NCBI RefSeq assembly: GCF_000949295.1
Contig: NZ_JXYS01000087.1
Coordinates: forward strand, 1-33,391
Direction: 5' to 3'
Length of the DNA stretch: 33,391 bases
Source: Acidithrix ferrooxidans
Lineage (GTDB): Bacteria > Actinomycetota > Acidimicrobiia > Acidimicrobiales > Acidimicrobiaceae
Made by a program: the position numbers and the translations under genes
Shown here: positions 1 through 8,050 of the stretch, piece by piece
How positions within the stretch are numbered: the stretch's first letter is position 1
Layout of the letters: each line of letters starts with the position of its first letter
Notes under the pieces: generated by a model
Databases searched by the model: none
Seen by the model: the letters and a program-made list of their open reading frames with translations, nothing else
Told to the model about the DNA's origin: nothing

Positions 1-827
1 ACCTTAATCAGGCCAAACCATCGAAGAAATTGCAGCATCTCGAGCTCCACTTTTTCAATGTAAATCTTGTCACCGTCAAACTAGCGTTACCTCCGGAACC
101 ATCTTCCATCGAAGCCATATCTCTTTATCCAAGTGGTTCTCCGCTATCTATCTATTGTCCAACGACAAGCGTGGTCTTTCGGCTACTACCATTGCTAAAT
201 TCGTTCAAGTATCTTATTCGACTGGCTGGTTGATGCTAAATAAGCTACGAAAAGCAATGACTGACCGAAATGGTTTATATAAACTTGGAGGAAACGTCCA
301 GGTAGATGAGTTCTTTTTAGGTGGTGAGAGCCATGGCGAAGGCTAAAGAGGAAAGGGAACAAAACAAACCAATGTCCTAATTGGAGTGTCGATTAGCAAT
401 GGTGCTCCTACTCATTGCTTCATGGAAGTAATCAAAGATACCACTGCTAAATCACCCAAAGATGTTTTTGTGAGACGTTTAGATTCTAATACCAAGCTGA
501 TAAGTGATGGTAACCCAAGTTACGGGGTATGTGCTGAAAGACCTTGGACTAGCGCATTCGATCACTCTATCCAAAGACGAACAAGCACATGTAACATTCA
601 AATGGCTCAACATCCTGATAGGGAACTGCAAGAAATTTATCGACGGAACATACCACGGACGTGAGGAACATAAGCAACTTTACCTCGAGGAATTCGCATA
701 CCGATTCAACCGAAGGCACTTTGAAATGTCCTTGGTAGAGCGACTTCTCAATACATGTGTGTTTGCGTCTCCACATCCGCTACTCCGCGAATCTGATTCC
801 AAAATGGCTCTTGCTTACGAAACTTGA
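1..827 (+). pseudogene. IS1595-family (ISXO2-like) transposase, broken
   Basis: Remnant of a DDE transposase that would have moved an IS1595-type element. Frame 2 gives the second half of an N-terminal zinc ribbon (QCKSC near 60) and the usual TSVTSGTIF-type stretch, then VQVDEFFLGG (first catalytic Asp, near 300-330). A TAA at 344-346 interrupts the frame, which resumes unchanged and reaches LISDGNPSY (second Asp, near 496-525). A frameshift close to 525-540 moves the reading to frame 3, which carries GTYHG and the FAYRFNRRH signature and ends at 827. A further stop lies at 5-7, and the 5' end is outside the window. At least three lesions make it non-functional. The family call rests on the order of motifs; confidence in it is high, confidence in exact ends is low, because the boundary with the next element falls between about 800 and 835. 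Confidence 0.85.
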
Positions 828-835
828 TAAGTATG

Positions 836-1069
836 ATTCGAATCCATAAAGCTGGAATTATGGCTGCTATTGAGCCCCCTAGCTTGAAAAGGGTGTCTCC
901 AATGGAAGGCTTGAGGGTCTAAACAATATATTAGATCCGCCATTGCTAGATGCTATGGTCTTCACTCTGCAAAATCAACACTTGGCTTGGTGATGCTTTC
1001 ATGCGGTCCGATTGATCTCAAGCTCCCCTACGAAAGGGTTGCTTGATCCACATCTATGTTAGGAGAGCC
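836..1069 (+). mobile_element. ISL3-type element, 3' end remnant (left copy)
   Basis: These 234 bases match, inverted, the sequence at 32558-32791 with about six differences by eye. The stretch encodes the last residues of an ISL3-type transposase (RIHKAGIMAAIEPPSLKR, stop TAA at 920-922) followed by the untranslated end of the element. The outer end reads GGAGAGCC at 1062-1069, the complement of the GGCTCTCC at 32558; ISL3-family termini typically begin with GGCTCT-like sequence. The rest of the transposase is missing, and its place is taken by the IS1595 remnant. Weak similarity to the right copy may extend to about 815. Confidence 0.8.
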
Positions 1070-1541
1070 CAATTTTATTTAAGGATCCAGGGGCAATTGC
1101 GATCTTATCTATCGCAACTTATCGTTACACATGGAGACTTGGTGCGAGACGAGTCTTGGTTCATATGGATCATTTACCCTAGTTCCCAGCATTGCCCTGA
1201 CTCACACGAAGGGCGACGTTATTCCAATTCCCAGATAGTCATAGATCCGTTAGTGGGATAGATACTATAGTGGGTATTATTGAGATCTCAAGTTAGTTAT
1301 TGATTGTCACCCCAGGAGTCGTTAGATAGGTCGCCGCCTACCTGTATTGTCCAAAGCCAAAGGCCCAATCTGAATTAGAAGCTAACTTTTCACCCTTAAA
1401 TCCGAAGTCCTGGCAAAATAGGTCTCTAGCAGCGACATAGAAGCAACTATAGAACGAATCTAAGGCCGTACCTCGCAATGTTGCACCTCAGCCTCAAAGG
1501 AATCTAATTCCCCAACAAGGATCGAACCCAATAAAACAGAT
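1070..1541. other. Intergenic stretch, nothing recognised
   Basis: Between the IS remnant and the lipoprotein gene. The open frame at 1043-1261 begins inside the IS end and has no recognisable motif. No tRNA, terminator or repeat could be supported. The GGATCGAACCC at about 1517 resembles a tRNA T-arm by chance only, because no matching acceptor, D or anticodon arms surround it. Confidence 0.4.
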
Positions 1542-2678
1542 CTAGCCTGGATTCGCCACGAGAGTCAGAGAACCTCCCGACTTCCAACTAGATCCGCCAT
1601 CGCTCGTTAAAAATGAAACGACATTACCGCCGACGCTGGCTAAAATGACGCCACTTTTAATACTTGAAAACGATACCGCTTCGATCGCTCCACCTACGCC
1701 CTTTGTGAATACGGGCGAGAGCCATGCACCTTTAGCCGCACCATAGATATGCAATAGCGAGGCGCCGCCTAAAATCGAGTCCATTAAATAGATATCACCA
1801 GAAGGGTTACCCCCAACGATTGGAAGGCCCTGGCTCTCTATCGCCTTTGAGACTCCAGAGCTTGAAACTACTACAGTTTGATAGATATTGGCTTTCTCGA
1901 AAGTAACTGCCACCTCAAAGCCATTGCCGCCAAAGCCCATGGGAACATATGAGGCGACGATACGACCAAGGTTGCTTGAAAAGGTTGAGATCTCAGTCCA
2001 GCTTGCACCGGAATTGGAAGTCTGCCAGATCCCCATAATCCCTTTATTCGTTACCTGGGGATCGATTAGCGCGACTCCCTTTGATGGATTATTGACGTCA
2101 AAGCCGATCGCCGAGGCCGACTCTTCGCTAGAGCGTGTTGGACTCTGAGCAACCACCTGGTTCTTTCCCCCCAAATAGCGCACTATCTGACTCGATTTGC
2201 CGCCTCCCACTAGCACAAATAGATTATGGACAGAAAAAGCCATCGGCTGTCGAACGCTCAGAATCGGCCTAGAAGAAAATATAGGAGGCAACAATCCACC
2301 TCTTTGAACCTCAAAGACTACTGAATTCTTCTGGTCTTGATAGGGGAAAAAAGCCCACGCACTGTCTCCTGAGGAAGACTGCGCATAGGCAATGCCGTGG
2401 CGTGGTGAGATATTCGTTGGTATCTTCAAAGTCCACAACTTCCCTAAATTATTCGAGAAAAAGCTGGACCAATAGGGGGAAGTATAGGTCGTCGCCATCC
2501 AGGAGTTCGCCCCACCCGAAAGGTTCCACAGGTTTAGATAACCAAAGGTTGGGAGTGTGGTCGTGGAAGTTACGCTCGTGACGGTGTATGGAGAAGGAGC
2601 GCAAGAGCTAAGCAGCACCGCCCCAAGGGCTAAGGGAGTTACCGCTTTTAGGAAATGCTTAATGCTAAAAAACCGCAC
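1542..2678 (-). CDS. Lipoprotein with BNR/Asp-box-like motifs
   Basis: Predicted secreted lipoprotein of 378 residues. I start it at GTG 2678, preceded by AGGGAAAGG at good spacing; a longer frame reaches a TTG at 2792 but would place a non-signal segment ahead of the export signal. Residues 1-26 form a signal peptide: basic start (RFFSIKHFLK), hydrophobic core, and lipobox LSSC with the lipidated Cys at 26. Two Asp-box/BNR-type turns are visible, SNSGASW near 221-227 and SDGGSSW near 359-365, as in beta-propeller proteins of the sialidase or YCF48 type. It probably folds as a beta-propeller on the outer face of the membrane. It lies 120 bases downstream of the DoxX/SCO-like membrane gene on the same strand and is probably cotranscribed. 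The substrate is unknown and no sialidase catalytic set could be identified. Confidence 0.65.
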   Translation of the reverse strand: MRFFSIKHFLKAVTPLALGAVLLSSCAPSPYTVTSVTSTTTLPTFGYLNLWNLSGGANSWMATTYTSPYWSSFFSNNLGKLWTLKIPTNISPRHGIAYAQSSSGDSAWAFFPYQDQKNSVVFEVQRGGLLPPIFSSRPILSVRQPMAFSVHNLFVLVGGGKSSQIVRYLGGKNQVVAQSPTRSSEESASAIGFDVNNPSKGVALIDPQVTNKGIMGIWQTSNSGASWTEISTFSSNLGRIVASYVPMGFGGNGFEVAVTFEKANIYQTVVVSSSGVSKAIESQGLPIVGGNPSGDIYLMDSILGGASLLHIYGAAKGAWLSPVFTKGVGGAIEAVSFSSIKSGVILASVGGNVVSFLTSDGGSSWKSGGSLTLVANPG

Positions 2679-2798
2679 TCGGAATGACCTTTCCCTGGTT
2701 TTTAAGGGTGGTATGGGGTAGTCCTTCGTATTGGAAGATTGCCAAACTAGATAATCGGTCTCGAGGATATGGAAAGGGCGAAATCGGTGCAAAAATCA

Positions 2799-4586
2799 TC
2801 ACGGATGCAATACTCCAAGAGTCGCTGAGATAAAGTTCTCATAGGATTTGACTAGAGATGCTTGTGAACTTCCACTGTCTTCCATAAAACCAACCTCTCT
2901 ACCGTTACCATCGATAAAGTAAATCAATTGGGGATTGGCAACTCGCCCTATCGGAGCTTGTGCGGGTGATGCCGAATATTGCTTCCAGAGGGCATAGAGA
3001 TCAGAAAGAGGCCCCGTCACGAAGTAGAGATTTCTAACCGAGCCAAGACCATTCTCGTTCAAAAATTGATCTATCGAAGCAGCCGAGGTGAACGAGGGGT
3101 TGATATCGATCAAAAGAATCGCGACATTTTTACCCGCCGATCCTAGAGATGAAAGACTATTGAGCATCTCCTTAACCATCGTCGCAGAGACGTTCCAAGC
3201 AACCGGATCCACAAACGAAGCAACCACTACCTTGTTGGCAAAAGTTCCCATTGTAACTTGAGAACCATTTTGATCCACCAGTGAAAAGTTAGGCGCGCTT
3301 TTATTGGTCGCTACGAGGCCCCCTCCATCTGCCACCGCTCCGTAATAACTCGCGCTTGCGGCAGCCGAGGGCAAAAGAGCCATAATGGGTACTATGGCGA
3401 CCAATGCACCTATTAGTCCGGCAGTGATTCCAAATCCTCTTGGATCTCGCCGATACTCCTCCTCGATCACGACCACTCGCCTTGAGGGGACTAGAGCATC
3501 ACCACTGATCACTATCAACCCAATAGTCAAAACGATTAGTGGCAAGGGAGAATTTGGATCCACCGCATATGGCACAAAGATTCCAAAGGCCATTCCGACC
3601 CACCACGCAACCAAGGTTATTGCAATCGATCCGAAGGCAAAACCCTTGTTCTCCTTGGCAAAGGCAATACCAAGGCCGACCAAGACCATAGAAACGATAA
3701 AAATCAAATTCCAAAGCGAGGCAGATGAACTGGTCGCAGTCGCCATGAAAGCCATTGGGCCACTTATGAAGCTTGGTAGTGCTAAATTGGCATCCACCCG
3801 AAAGATCCCTGAAAGGCCCGATGCGCTCCAAAAGCCTTCAGATGGGAGCGCTTGGACCAGTGCCATCAAGAACCAAAAAAGGCCAAAAGTCAACCGAGCC
3901 CAGCGTTGAACGGTTCCATCGCGAAACCGTGAAGAGGGCACAAGCAGGAGAACTCCGCCCAAAAGATACAGAAGACCGCCGCCTGGCGCGCCTGAAAAAA
4001 ATGAGGCTCCGTTGGTTGCCAGCATTCCGAATCCTTCAACAAAGATCCAGGTTATGGCTCCCATTGATATAGCAAGCCATCCGACCACTTTACGAAGGGG
4101 GCCTCTGGATGCAAAGAGCATCAAAATCCCAATCGATGCCTCTAGCCAAAACTTGGCAACGCTAGCTCCCACTGGATCAAAACGCCAAAGATAAAGTCCC
4201 GCTCTCATCACCCACGAAATTGGCGAAGGTTGATTCACCAGCGCCGGTGAGATGTAGTCACTTATCATATTGGCTGGAGCGTTCGCTCTATTTGACATGA
4301 TCGCATCGACAATCCATAAGATTCCGAATGATACTCTGATAAAGGCCACGCCTTTAGATTCGATCTCACCATCTCCGCCGGAGGGTTCCAAAAGGAGGAC
4401 TCGACGCAAAGTAGTCATTATGCGACCAAAGGGTCTTCCCGCCATAAGAGTCCTATTAGAGGAGGCGAGATAGATCAAAAGATAGCAAATTAGGGCAACG
4501 ATTACGATTATCCCGCCAAATACCGCGAGCCGTTGAATTACCGCACTAGAAGTATTGGCAGAAAGTGCCTCACCCGGCAAATTCAT
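2799..4586 (-). CDS. Polytopic membrane protein: two DoxX-like modules plus cysteine-less SCO/thioredoxin-like domain
   Basis: A 595-residue protein. ATG 4586 is chosen because GGGGAG lies eight bases upstream; the frame opens earlier at a TTG (4637) with no better site. Numbered from this start: one membrane span near 18-42, then two related modules. Module 1 (about 80-190) opens with FIRVSFGILWIVDAI; module 2 (about 229-340) opens with WARLTFGLFWFLMAL. Both resemble DoxX-type four-helix units, so the membrane part looks internally duplicated. A last span near 386-410 leads to an external domain (about 431-595) with SCO/TlpA-like features: APNFSLVDQNG, KVVVASFVDP, and PQLIYFIDGNG. The CxxxC pair expected after FVDP is absent (AWNVS, 3180-3212), and the expected His is Asn (AN at about 2934-2939). 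No function in copper or disulfide chemistry can be assumed. A lipoprotein gene follows. Confidence 0.7.
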   Translation of the reverse strand: MNLPGEALSANTSSAVIQRLAVFGGIIVIVALICYLLIYLASSNRTLMAGRPFGRIMTTLRRVLLLEPSGGDGEIESKGVAFIRVSFGILWIVDAIMSNRANAPANMISDYISPALVNQPSPISWVMRAGLYLWRFDPVGASVAKFWLEASIGILMLFASRGPLRKVVGWLAISMGAITWIFVEGFGMLATNGASFFSGAPGGGLLYLLGGVLLLVPSSRFRDGTVQRWARLTFGLFWFLMALVQALPSEGFWSASGLSGIFRVDANLALPSFISGPMAFMATATSSSASLWNLIFIVSMVLVGLGIAFAKENKGFAFGSIAITLVAWWVGMAFGIFVPYAVDPNSPLPLIVLTIGLIVISGDALVPSRRVVVIEEEYRRDPRGFGITAGLIGALVAIVPIMALLPSAAASASYYGAVADGGGLVATNKSAPNFSLVDQNGSQVTMGTFANKVVVASFVDPVAWNVSATMVKEMLNSLSSLGSAGKNVAILLIDINPSFTSAASIDQFLNENGLGSVRNLYFVTGPLSDLYALWKQYSASPAQAPIGRVANPQLIYFIDGNGREVGFMEDSGSSQASLVKSYENFISATLGVLHP

Positions 4587-4697
4587 AGTCAAATACTCCC
4601 CAACTACAAAAGACGTCCCACAACTCGACCGCTCCAACTTCTGCGATCGATAAATTTCACTTCAAAAGATGATAAACGCTACTTTATGCTTTACTGC

Positions 4698-4735
4698 AAA
4701 AAAACATCGGCGACCAGCATATACTAGTCGCCGAT
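4698..4735 (-). terminator. Rho-independent terminator after zwf
   Basis: Perfect nine-base arms ATCGGCGAC (4706-4714) and GTCGCCGAT (4727-4735) enclose a 12-base loop. On the minus strand the hairpin is followed, after one G, by seven Ts (4704-4698). It sits 46 bases past the zwf stop, so it ends the zwf transcript and separates it from the membrane-protein/lipoprotein pair. Confidence 0.88.
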
Positions 4736-4781
4736 AAATAAATAGTAATTAGGACGTTGAGTCATTGTCGAATGATCTAAA

Positions 4782-6179
4782 TCATCCCCACATTGACCAT
4801 CCGCCTAGATTTTCAACAAGCCTGAATGAACTCTCTGGGCCGTTGGATCCTCGATAATAGATCTGACACTCAGGTGGATCGGTGATTATAGGCTCAACGA
4901 TTCGCCACGCCTCAATAACTGCATCCTGGCGCGCGAAGCGGGAGAGATCACCCCTTATTGCGTCGTGCAAAAGTATTTCATAGGCTTCAGAGTTTCCGGC
5001 CGACGCCTCTGGATCGGCTACTTCGAGATCAACTGGCATTGGGATCAGGTCCGACCCAGGCTGCTTCACATGGAGCCGAAGCGTGATTCTTTCACTTGGC
5101 TTGAGCTCAAAGCGCAACTCATTCGGCAACATCGACTTGGAGGAGAGCTCACCAAAAAGGCGCGAAGGTGGTTCTTTGAAACGAACTACCGCCTCTGTAG
5201 TAGTGGTATTTAGATATTTACCGGTTCGAATCAAAAACGGAACCCCAGCCCAGCGCCAGTTGTCGATCACAGTTCGCATTGCAACAAAGGTCTCCGTATG
5301 AGACATTGGGTCAACGCCAACCTCATTACGATATCCTTCGTATTGGCCTCTAACAAAGTCATCGCGAGATGGAACCCTCATCGCCTTGAGGACCTTCAGC
5401 TTCTCATCACGCAGAGCGTCTGGATCCGATGATGCCGGTGGCTCTAGCGCCAACAGTGCGACCAATTGCAGAAGGTGGTTTTGAACCACGTCGCGAGTTG
5501 CACCGATGCGATCGTAAAAACTCCCGCGATTTTCTATGCCAAAGTCCTCAGCCATCGTAATCTGCACACTGGAGATAAAGTTTCGGTTCCAAATTGGCTC
5601 TAAAATCGAGTTCGCAAAACGGAAGACCAATAAGTTTTGAACTGGTTCCTTGCCAAGAAAGTGATCAATTCGATAGATCGAGTCCTCACTAAAGTGGCGA
5701 TGCAGATGGGTATTTAGATCAATCGCTGACTCGGTATCGCGTCCGAATGGCTTTTCGATTACTAATCGAGCAGATCGAGTTATGCCTTGGGCTGCAAGAC
5801 CGTCGACCACGATCTCAAACATATCAGGAGGTACCGCCAGATAAAAGATTGGACGGTGATTTCGACCCAGCTTTTGCTCTAACTTTTGATAGATCGATGG
5901 ATCTAAATAGTTTCCAGATACATAAGAAAGAGTTGAGCACATCTCATCTAGCACATCCATCTCGATATCTTCGCCCGCGAGCTTTATTGAAGATATCGCA
6001 TAATCTCTAAATTCACCATCGGTCCACTCGGTTGCTGCAACGCCGATAACTTGAGCTGGAAGAAGCCCATTTCGAGCAAGTCGATAACAAGCTGGTAGTA
6101 GTTTCTTTTGGGCGAGATCACCCGAAGCTCCAAAAAGCACTAAGGCGTCTGATTTGGCTCGCTTTTTCTTACTCATCAT
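4782..6179 (-). CDS. zwf: Glucose-6-phosphate 1-dehydrogenase
   Basis: Oxidises glucose 6-phosphate to 6-phosphogluconolactone with reduction of NADP (or NAD), the entry step of the oxidative pentose phosphate pathway; cytoplasmic. In the 465-residue product the N-terminal Rossmann motif GASGDL is near 17-22, EKPFG near 142-146, and the active-site motif RIDHFLGKE near 170-178 with the catalytic His and substrate-binding Lys, then the conserved RFAN and IWNRNFI segments. Length is slightly under the usual 480-510, mainly from a short N-terminus. Two in-frame ATGs (6179 and 6176) are candidate starts; a TTG at 6206 opens the frame but is less likely. It is terminated by the hairpin at 4698-4735. 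Upstream on the same strand is a 6PGDH-like gene, but the usual OpcA partner is not in the window. Confidence 0.95.
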   Translation of the reverse strand: MMSKKKRAKSDALVLFGASGDLAQKKLLPACYRLARNGLLPAQVIGVAATEWTDGEFRDYAISSIKLAGEDIEMDVLDEMCSTLSYVSGNYLDPSIYQKLEQKLGRNHRPIFYLAVPPDMFEIVVDGLAAQGITRSARLVIEKPFGRDTESAIDLNTHLHRHFSEDSIYRIDHFLGKEPVQNLLVFRFANSILEPIWNRNFISSVQITMAEDFGIENRGSFYDRIGATRDVVQNHLLQLVALLALEPPASSDPDALRDEKLKVLKAMRVPSRDDFVRGQYEGYRNEVGVDPMSHTETFVAMRTVIDNWRWAGVPFLIRTGKYLNTTTTEAVVRFKEPPSRLFGELSSKSMLPNELRFELKPSERITLRLHVKQPGSDLIPMPVDLEVADPEASAGNSEAYEILLHDAIRGDLSRFARQDAVIEAWRIVEPIITDPPECQIYYRGSNGPESSFRLVENLGGWSMWG

Positions 6180-6474
6180 CTCTTCAACAAACCACCTAAC
6201 CCGCAATTCCTACGGCTCGTAACTTAAATTTATTATCAGGATCCCATAACGACGCTTGCTCAAACAATGGATATACAAAGGGGCACCCTACTGCCGCTCC
6301 TCCTATTTCCGCACTAATTCCGCATCGTTCGGCTCCTTAGCCATTATCTATAGTGATCGCGCTTCAGAATGGACTTCATTAGCACCAAAATCATTCGAGG
6401 TGGCCACTTCCTTTACGGTCATGGAGCTCAAAAAGAAGCCGATTTCAATCAAATCCTTTGACCGAAAAGGTAAA
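6180..6474. other. Gap between 6PGDH-like gene and zwf
   Basis: About 295 bases without a convincing gene. I translated the minus strand looking for a missing C-terminal half of the upstream 6PGDH-like protein and found only short frames with stops and no family motif, so the upstream gene does not appear to be a simple frameshift of a longer one. The plus-strand frame at 6256-6531 has no recognisable content. A promoter for zwf may lie here, but none could be assigned. Confidence 0.4.
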
Positions 6475-7137
6475 TCAAGCCTCGACACTAGAACCACCGG
6501 CCATCAAATCTCGACCAAATCTCGGCTTTGAATCGACGTTTCGAAAAAGAGACTTAACCAGTGACGGATCCATTTCAAAGTCACTATTGGATAATTCATA
6601 GGCTGCGCCTTGGTAAAGCTTCAATATCTCCGCATTCATAGCCTCTAAAGTATCTCTGGCGTAGTGACCCGCACCAGCCTTTGTAGAGAGATGAACGACA
6701 TTGCCCTCATTCGAAATAGCGTCAAGCAAGGGAAAAACCATCTCAAAATAGTCGTCAAATCCAGATACAAAAATTTGCGAACTTCTCTCGGATAAATCAC
6801 CATCTATCCAAAAGTCCATATAGCCGACTAGCAAATCATAAAAAGAGCTGGCGTTTCTCTTTGACTGCTGGTGATCCGATTGGGTCGCATCCAAGACTAG
6901 GTCACCAGCTGCTAATATGGCGAGCATTCCATGGATAAAGTCACCAGGAAGTTCGCATTCCGGATCTGTTACAAAAATGATTCTGGGCACCGGCAATTGT
7001 TCGACGAAATCATGGAGACTTTCACCTCCGTCACCGCCCACTGAACCACGATGGGTCAGAACTTCATTCCCCAAGTGGCAAAGTCTGCCACTTAGTTGAT
7101 CATGCAACAAACCTTGACCAATCAAACCAATCTTCAT
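6475..7137 (-). CDS. 6-phosphogluconate dehydrogenase-like protein lacking catalytic residues
   Basis: A 220-residue protein with the N-terminal fold of 6-phosphogluconate dehydrogenases of the GndA/YqeC type. It starts with a dinucleotide-binding motif (MKIGLIGQG) and keeps the family's GFDDYFEMVFPLLDAI and STKAGAGHYAR segments (about 126-161). Known enzymes need Lys, His-Asn and Glu in the GAGHxxKMVHNGIEY motif; here the aligned positions are Arg161, Leu164, Glu165 and Asn168. The SGG substrate loop is also unrecognisable (WIDGDLSE, about 110-117). It is shorter than the usual 300 residues and lacks most of the helical C-terminal domain. It lies upstream of zwf, the normal place for gnd, so it could be a decayed gnd, a binding or regulatory protein, or a different oxidoreductase. 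The ribosome site is weak. Confidence 0.65.
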   Translation of the reverse strand: MKIGLIGQGLLHDQLSGRLCHLGNEVLTHRGSVGGDGGESLHDFVEQLPVPRIIFVTDPECELPGDFIHGMLAILAAGDLVLDATQSDHQQSKRNASSFYDLLVGYMDFWIDGDLSERSSQIFVSGFDDYFEMVFPLLDAISNEGNVVHLSTKAGAGHYARDTLEAMNAEILKLYQGAAYELSNSDFEMDPSLVKSLFRNVDSKPRFGRDLMAGGSSVEA

Positions 7138-8050
7138 ATAATCTCGAAATCCTCGTGCAAGAACACTTCTGATCGATCCGAGACAGAATTACCTCTCGAC
7201 CGACAATTACCATGGTACGCAATCAAAAGTCTAAACCGATAGGGCGATGTTGCGAATCTTCCGACACAGGGTATCGACGATTGCCTAATTCCTAGTAACA
7301 CCTACAACCCTTAAGGCTACTTGATCAAAGTTGGATATAGATAGTAAGGTTTGATCATTAGCGCCCATCACGACTAAACAACCATAGTCGATACGCACAA
7401 AGAAATAGAGGTCGCGATGGCCAATTCCGGAGGCCTCAAGCCGCCAAAAAGCCAACGCCAGCAGTTTCGACCTATAAGTGCCCTTTTGAGTTGCAAAAGC
7501 CCGAGCTTACATCGGCGATAGGCCGACAATTCAGATCACCTGTGCTCGCGCGCCCCACGACGCAGTTAAAGGCTGCCAATTCCTTGACCGATAGTGGTCA
7601 GAGACCTAAACGGTGCCAGAGTCCAAATCGTATCCGTCCGCCCGAAGTGCCTCCTCCACTGTTTTGAGTCATTATTCATTGACATCCAAATCACTAGCTA
7701 GATGTCCGAGCCTTGCCACGTGCTGTGGTTTCTCCCATGAGACAACCAACAGCTCCAACTATTACTTGATTGTTCGCATCTATGTCTCCGATCCTGTTTT
7801 GGGTCATTAGATGGAGACCTGCCAATCACTTAATATGAGTACTCTCGAAATGAATGTGCAGATAGCAAGGCCAAAATATTGGATTTACCCTACGGACGAA
7901 AGCCTGCCTTGGTGCTCATTCAAAACTGCGCAAATTTCAAAGACAACTACGACTCAAACAATTTACATAACAGCAAAAGTCATTTGAATTTCATTATTTA
8001 GCTTTCTGCGCACAACCCGAACCAAGCTAGCCAAGCGATAGTATTCAAAT
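7138..8050. other. Long intergenic region between divergent genes
   Basis: Over 900 bases between the minus-strand 6PGDH-like gene and the plus-strand UvrA-like gene. It must hold promoters for both, but no convincing pair could be placed. The only frame of note (7613-7810, 65 codons) has no ribosome site or motif. Two short similar strings, CTGTTTTGAGTCATTA near 7659 and CTGTTTTGGGTCATTA near 7794, suggest a decayed repeat. No tRNA, small RNA family or LexA-type GAAC-N4-GTTC box was seen. Confidence 0.45.

Noticed and set aside
1510-1540. tRNA T-arm-like GGGTTCGATCC on the minus strand
   Set aside because: No cloverleaf can be drawn around it, and it adjoins the 3' end of the lipoprotein gene.
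3385-3909. 174-codon plus-strand open frame
   Set aside because: Antisense to the DoxX/SCO-like gene, Lys/Pro/Ile-rich with no motif; a shadow.
6180-6474. Missing C-terminal half of the 6PGDH-like protein by frameshift
   Set aside because: All three minus-strand frames were read and none shows 6PGDH C-terminal features.
7613-7810. 65-codon plus-strand frame in the large gap before the UvrA-like gene
   Set aside because: No ribosome site or recognisable motif.
7900-8050. SOS/LexA box upstream of the UvrA-like gene
   Set aside because: No GAAC-N4-GTTC or close variant found.
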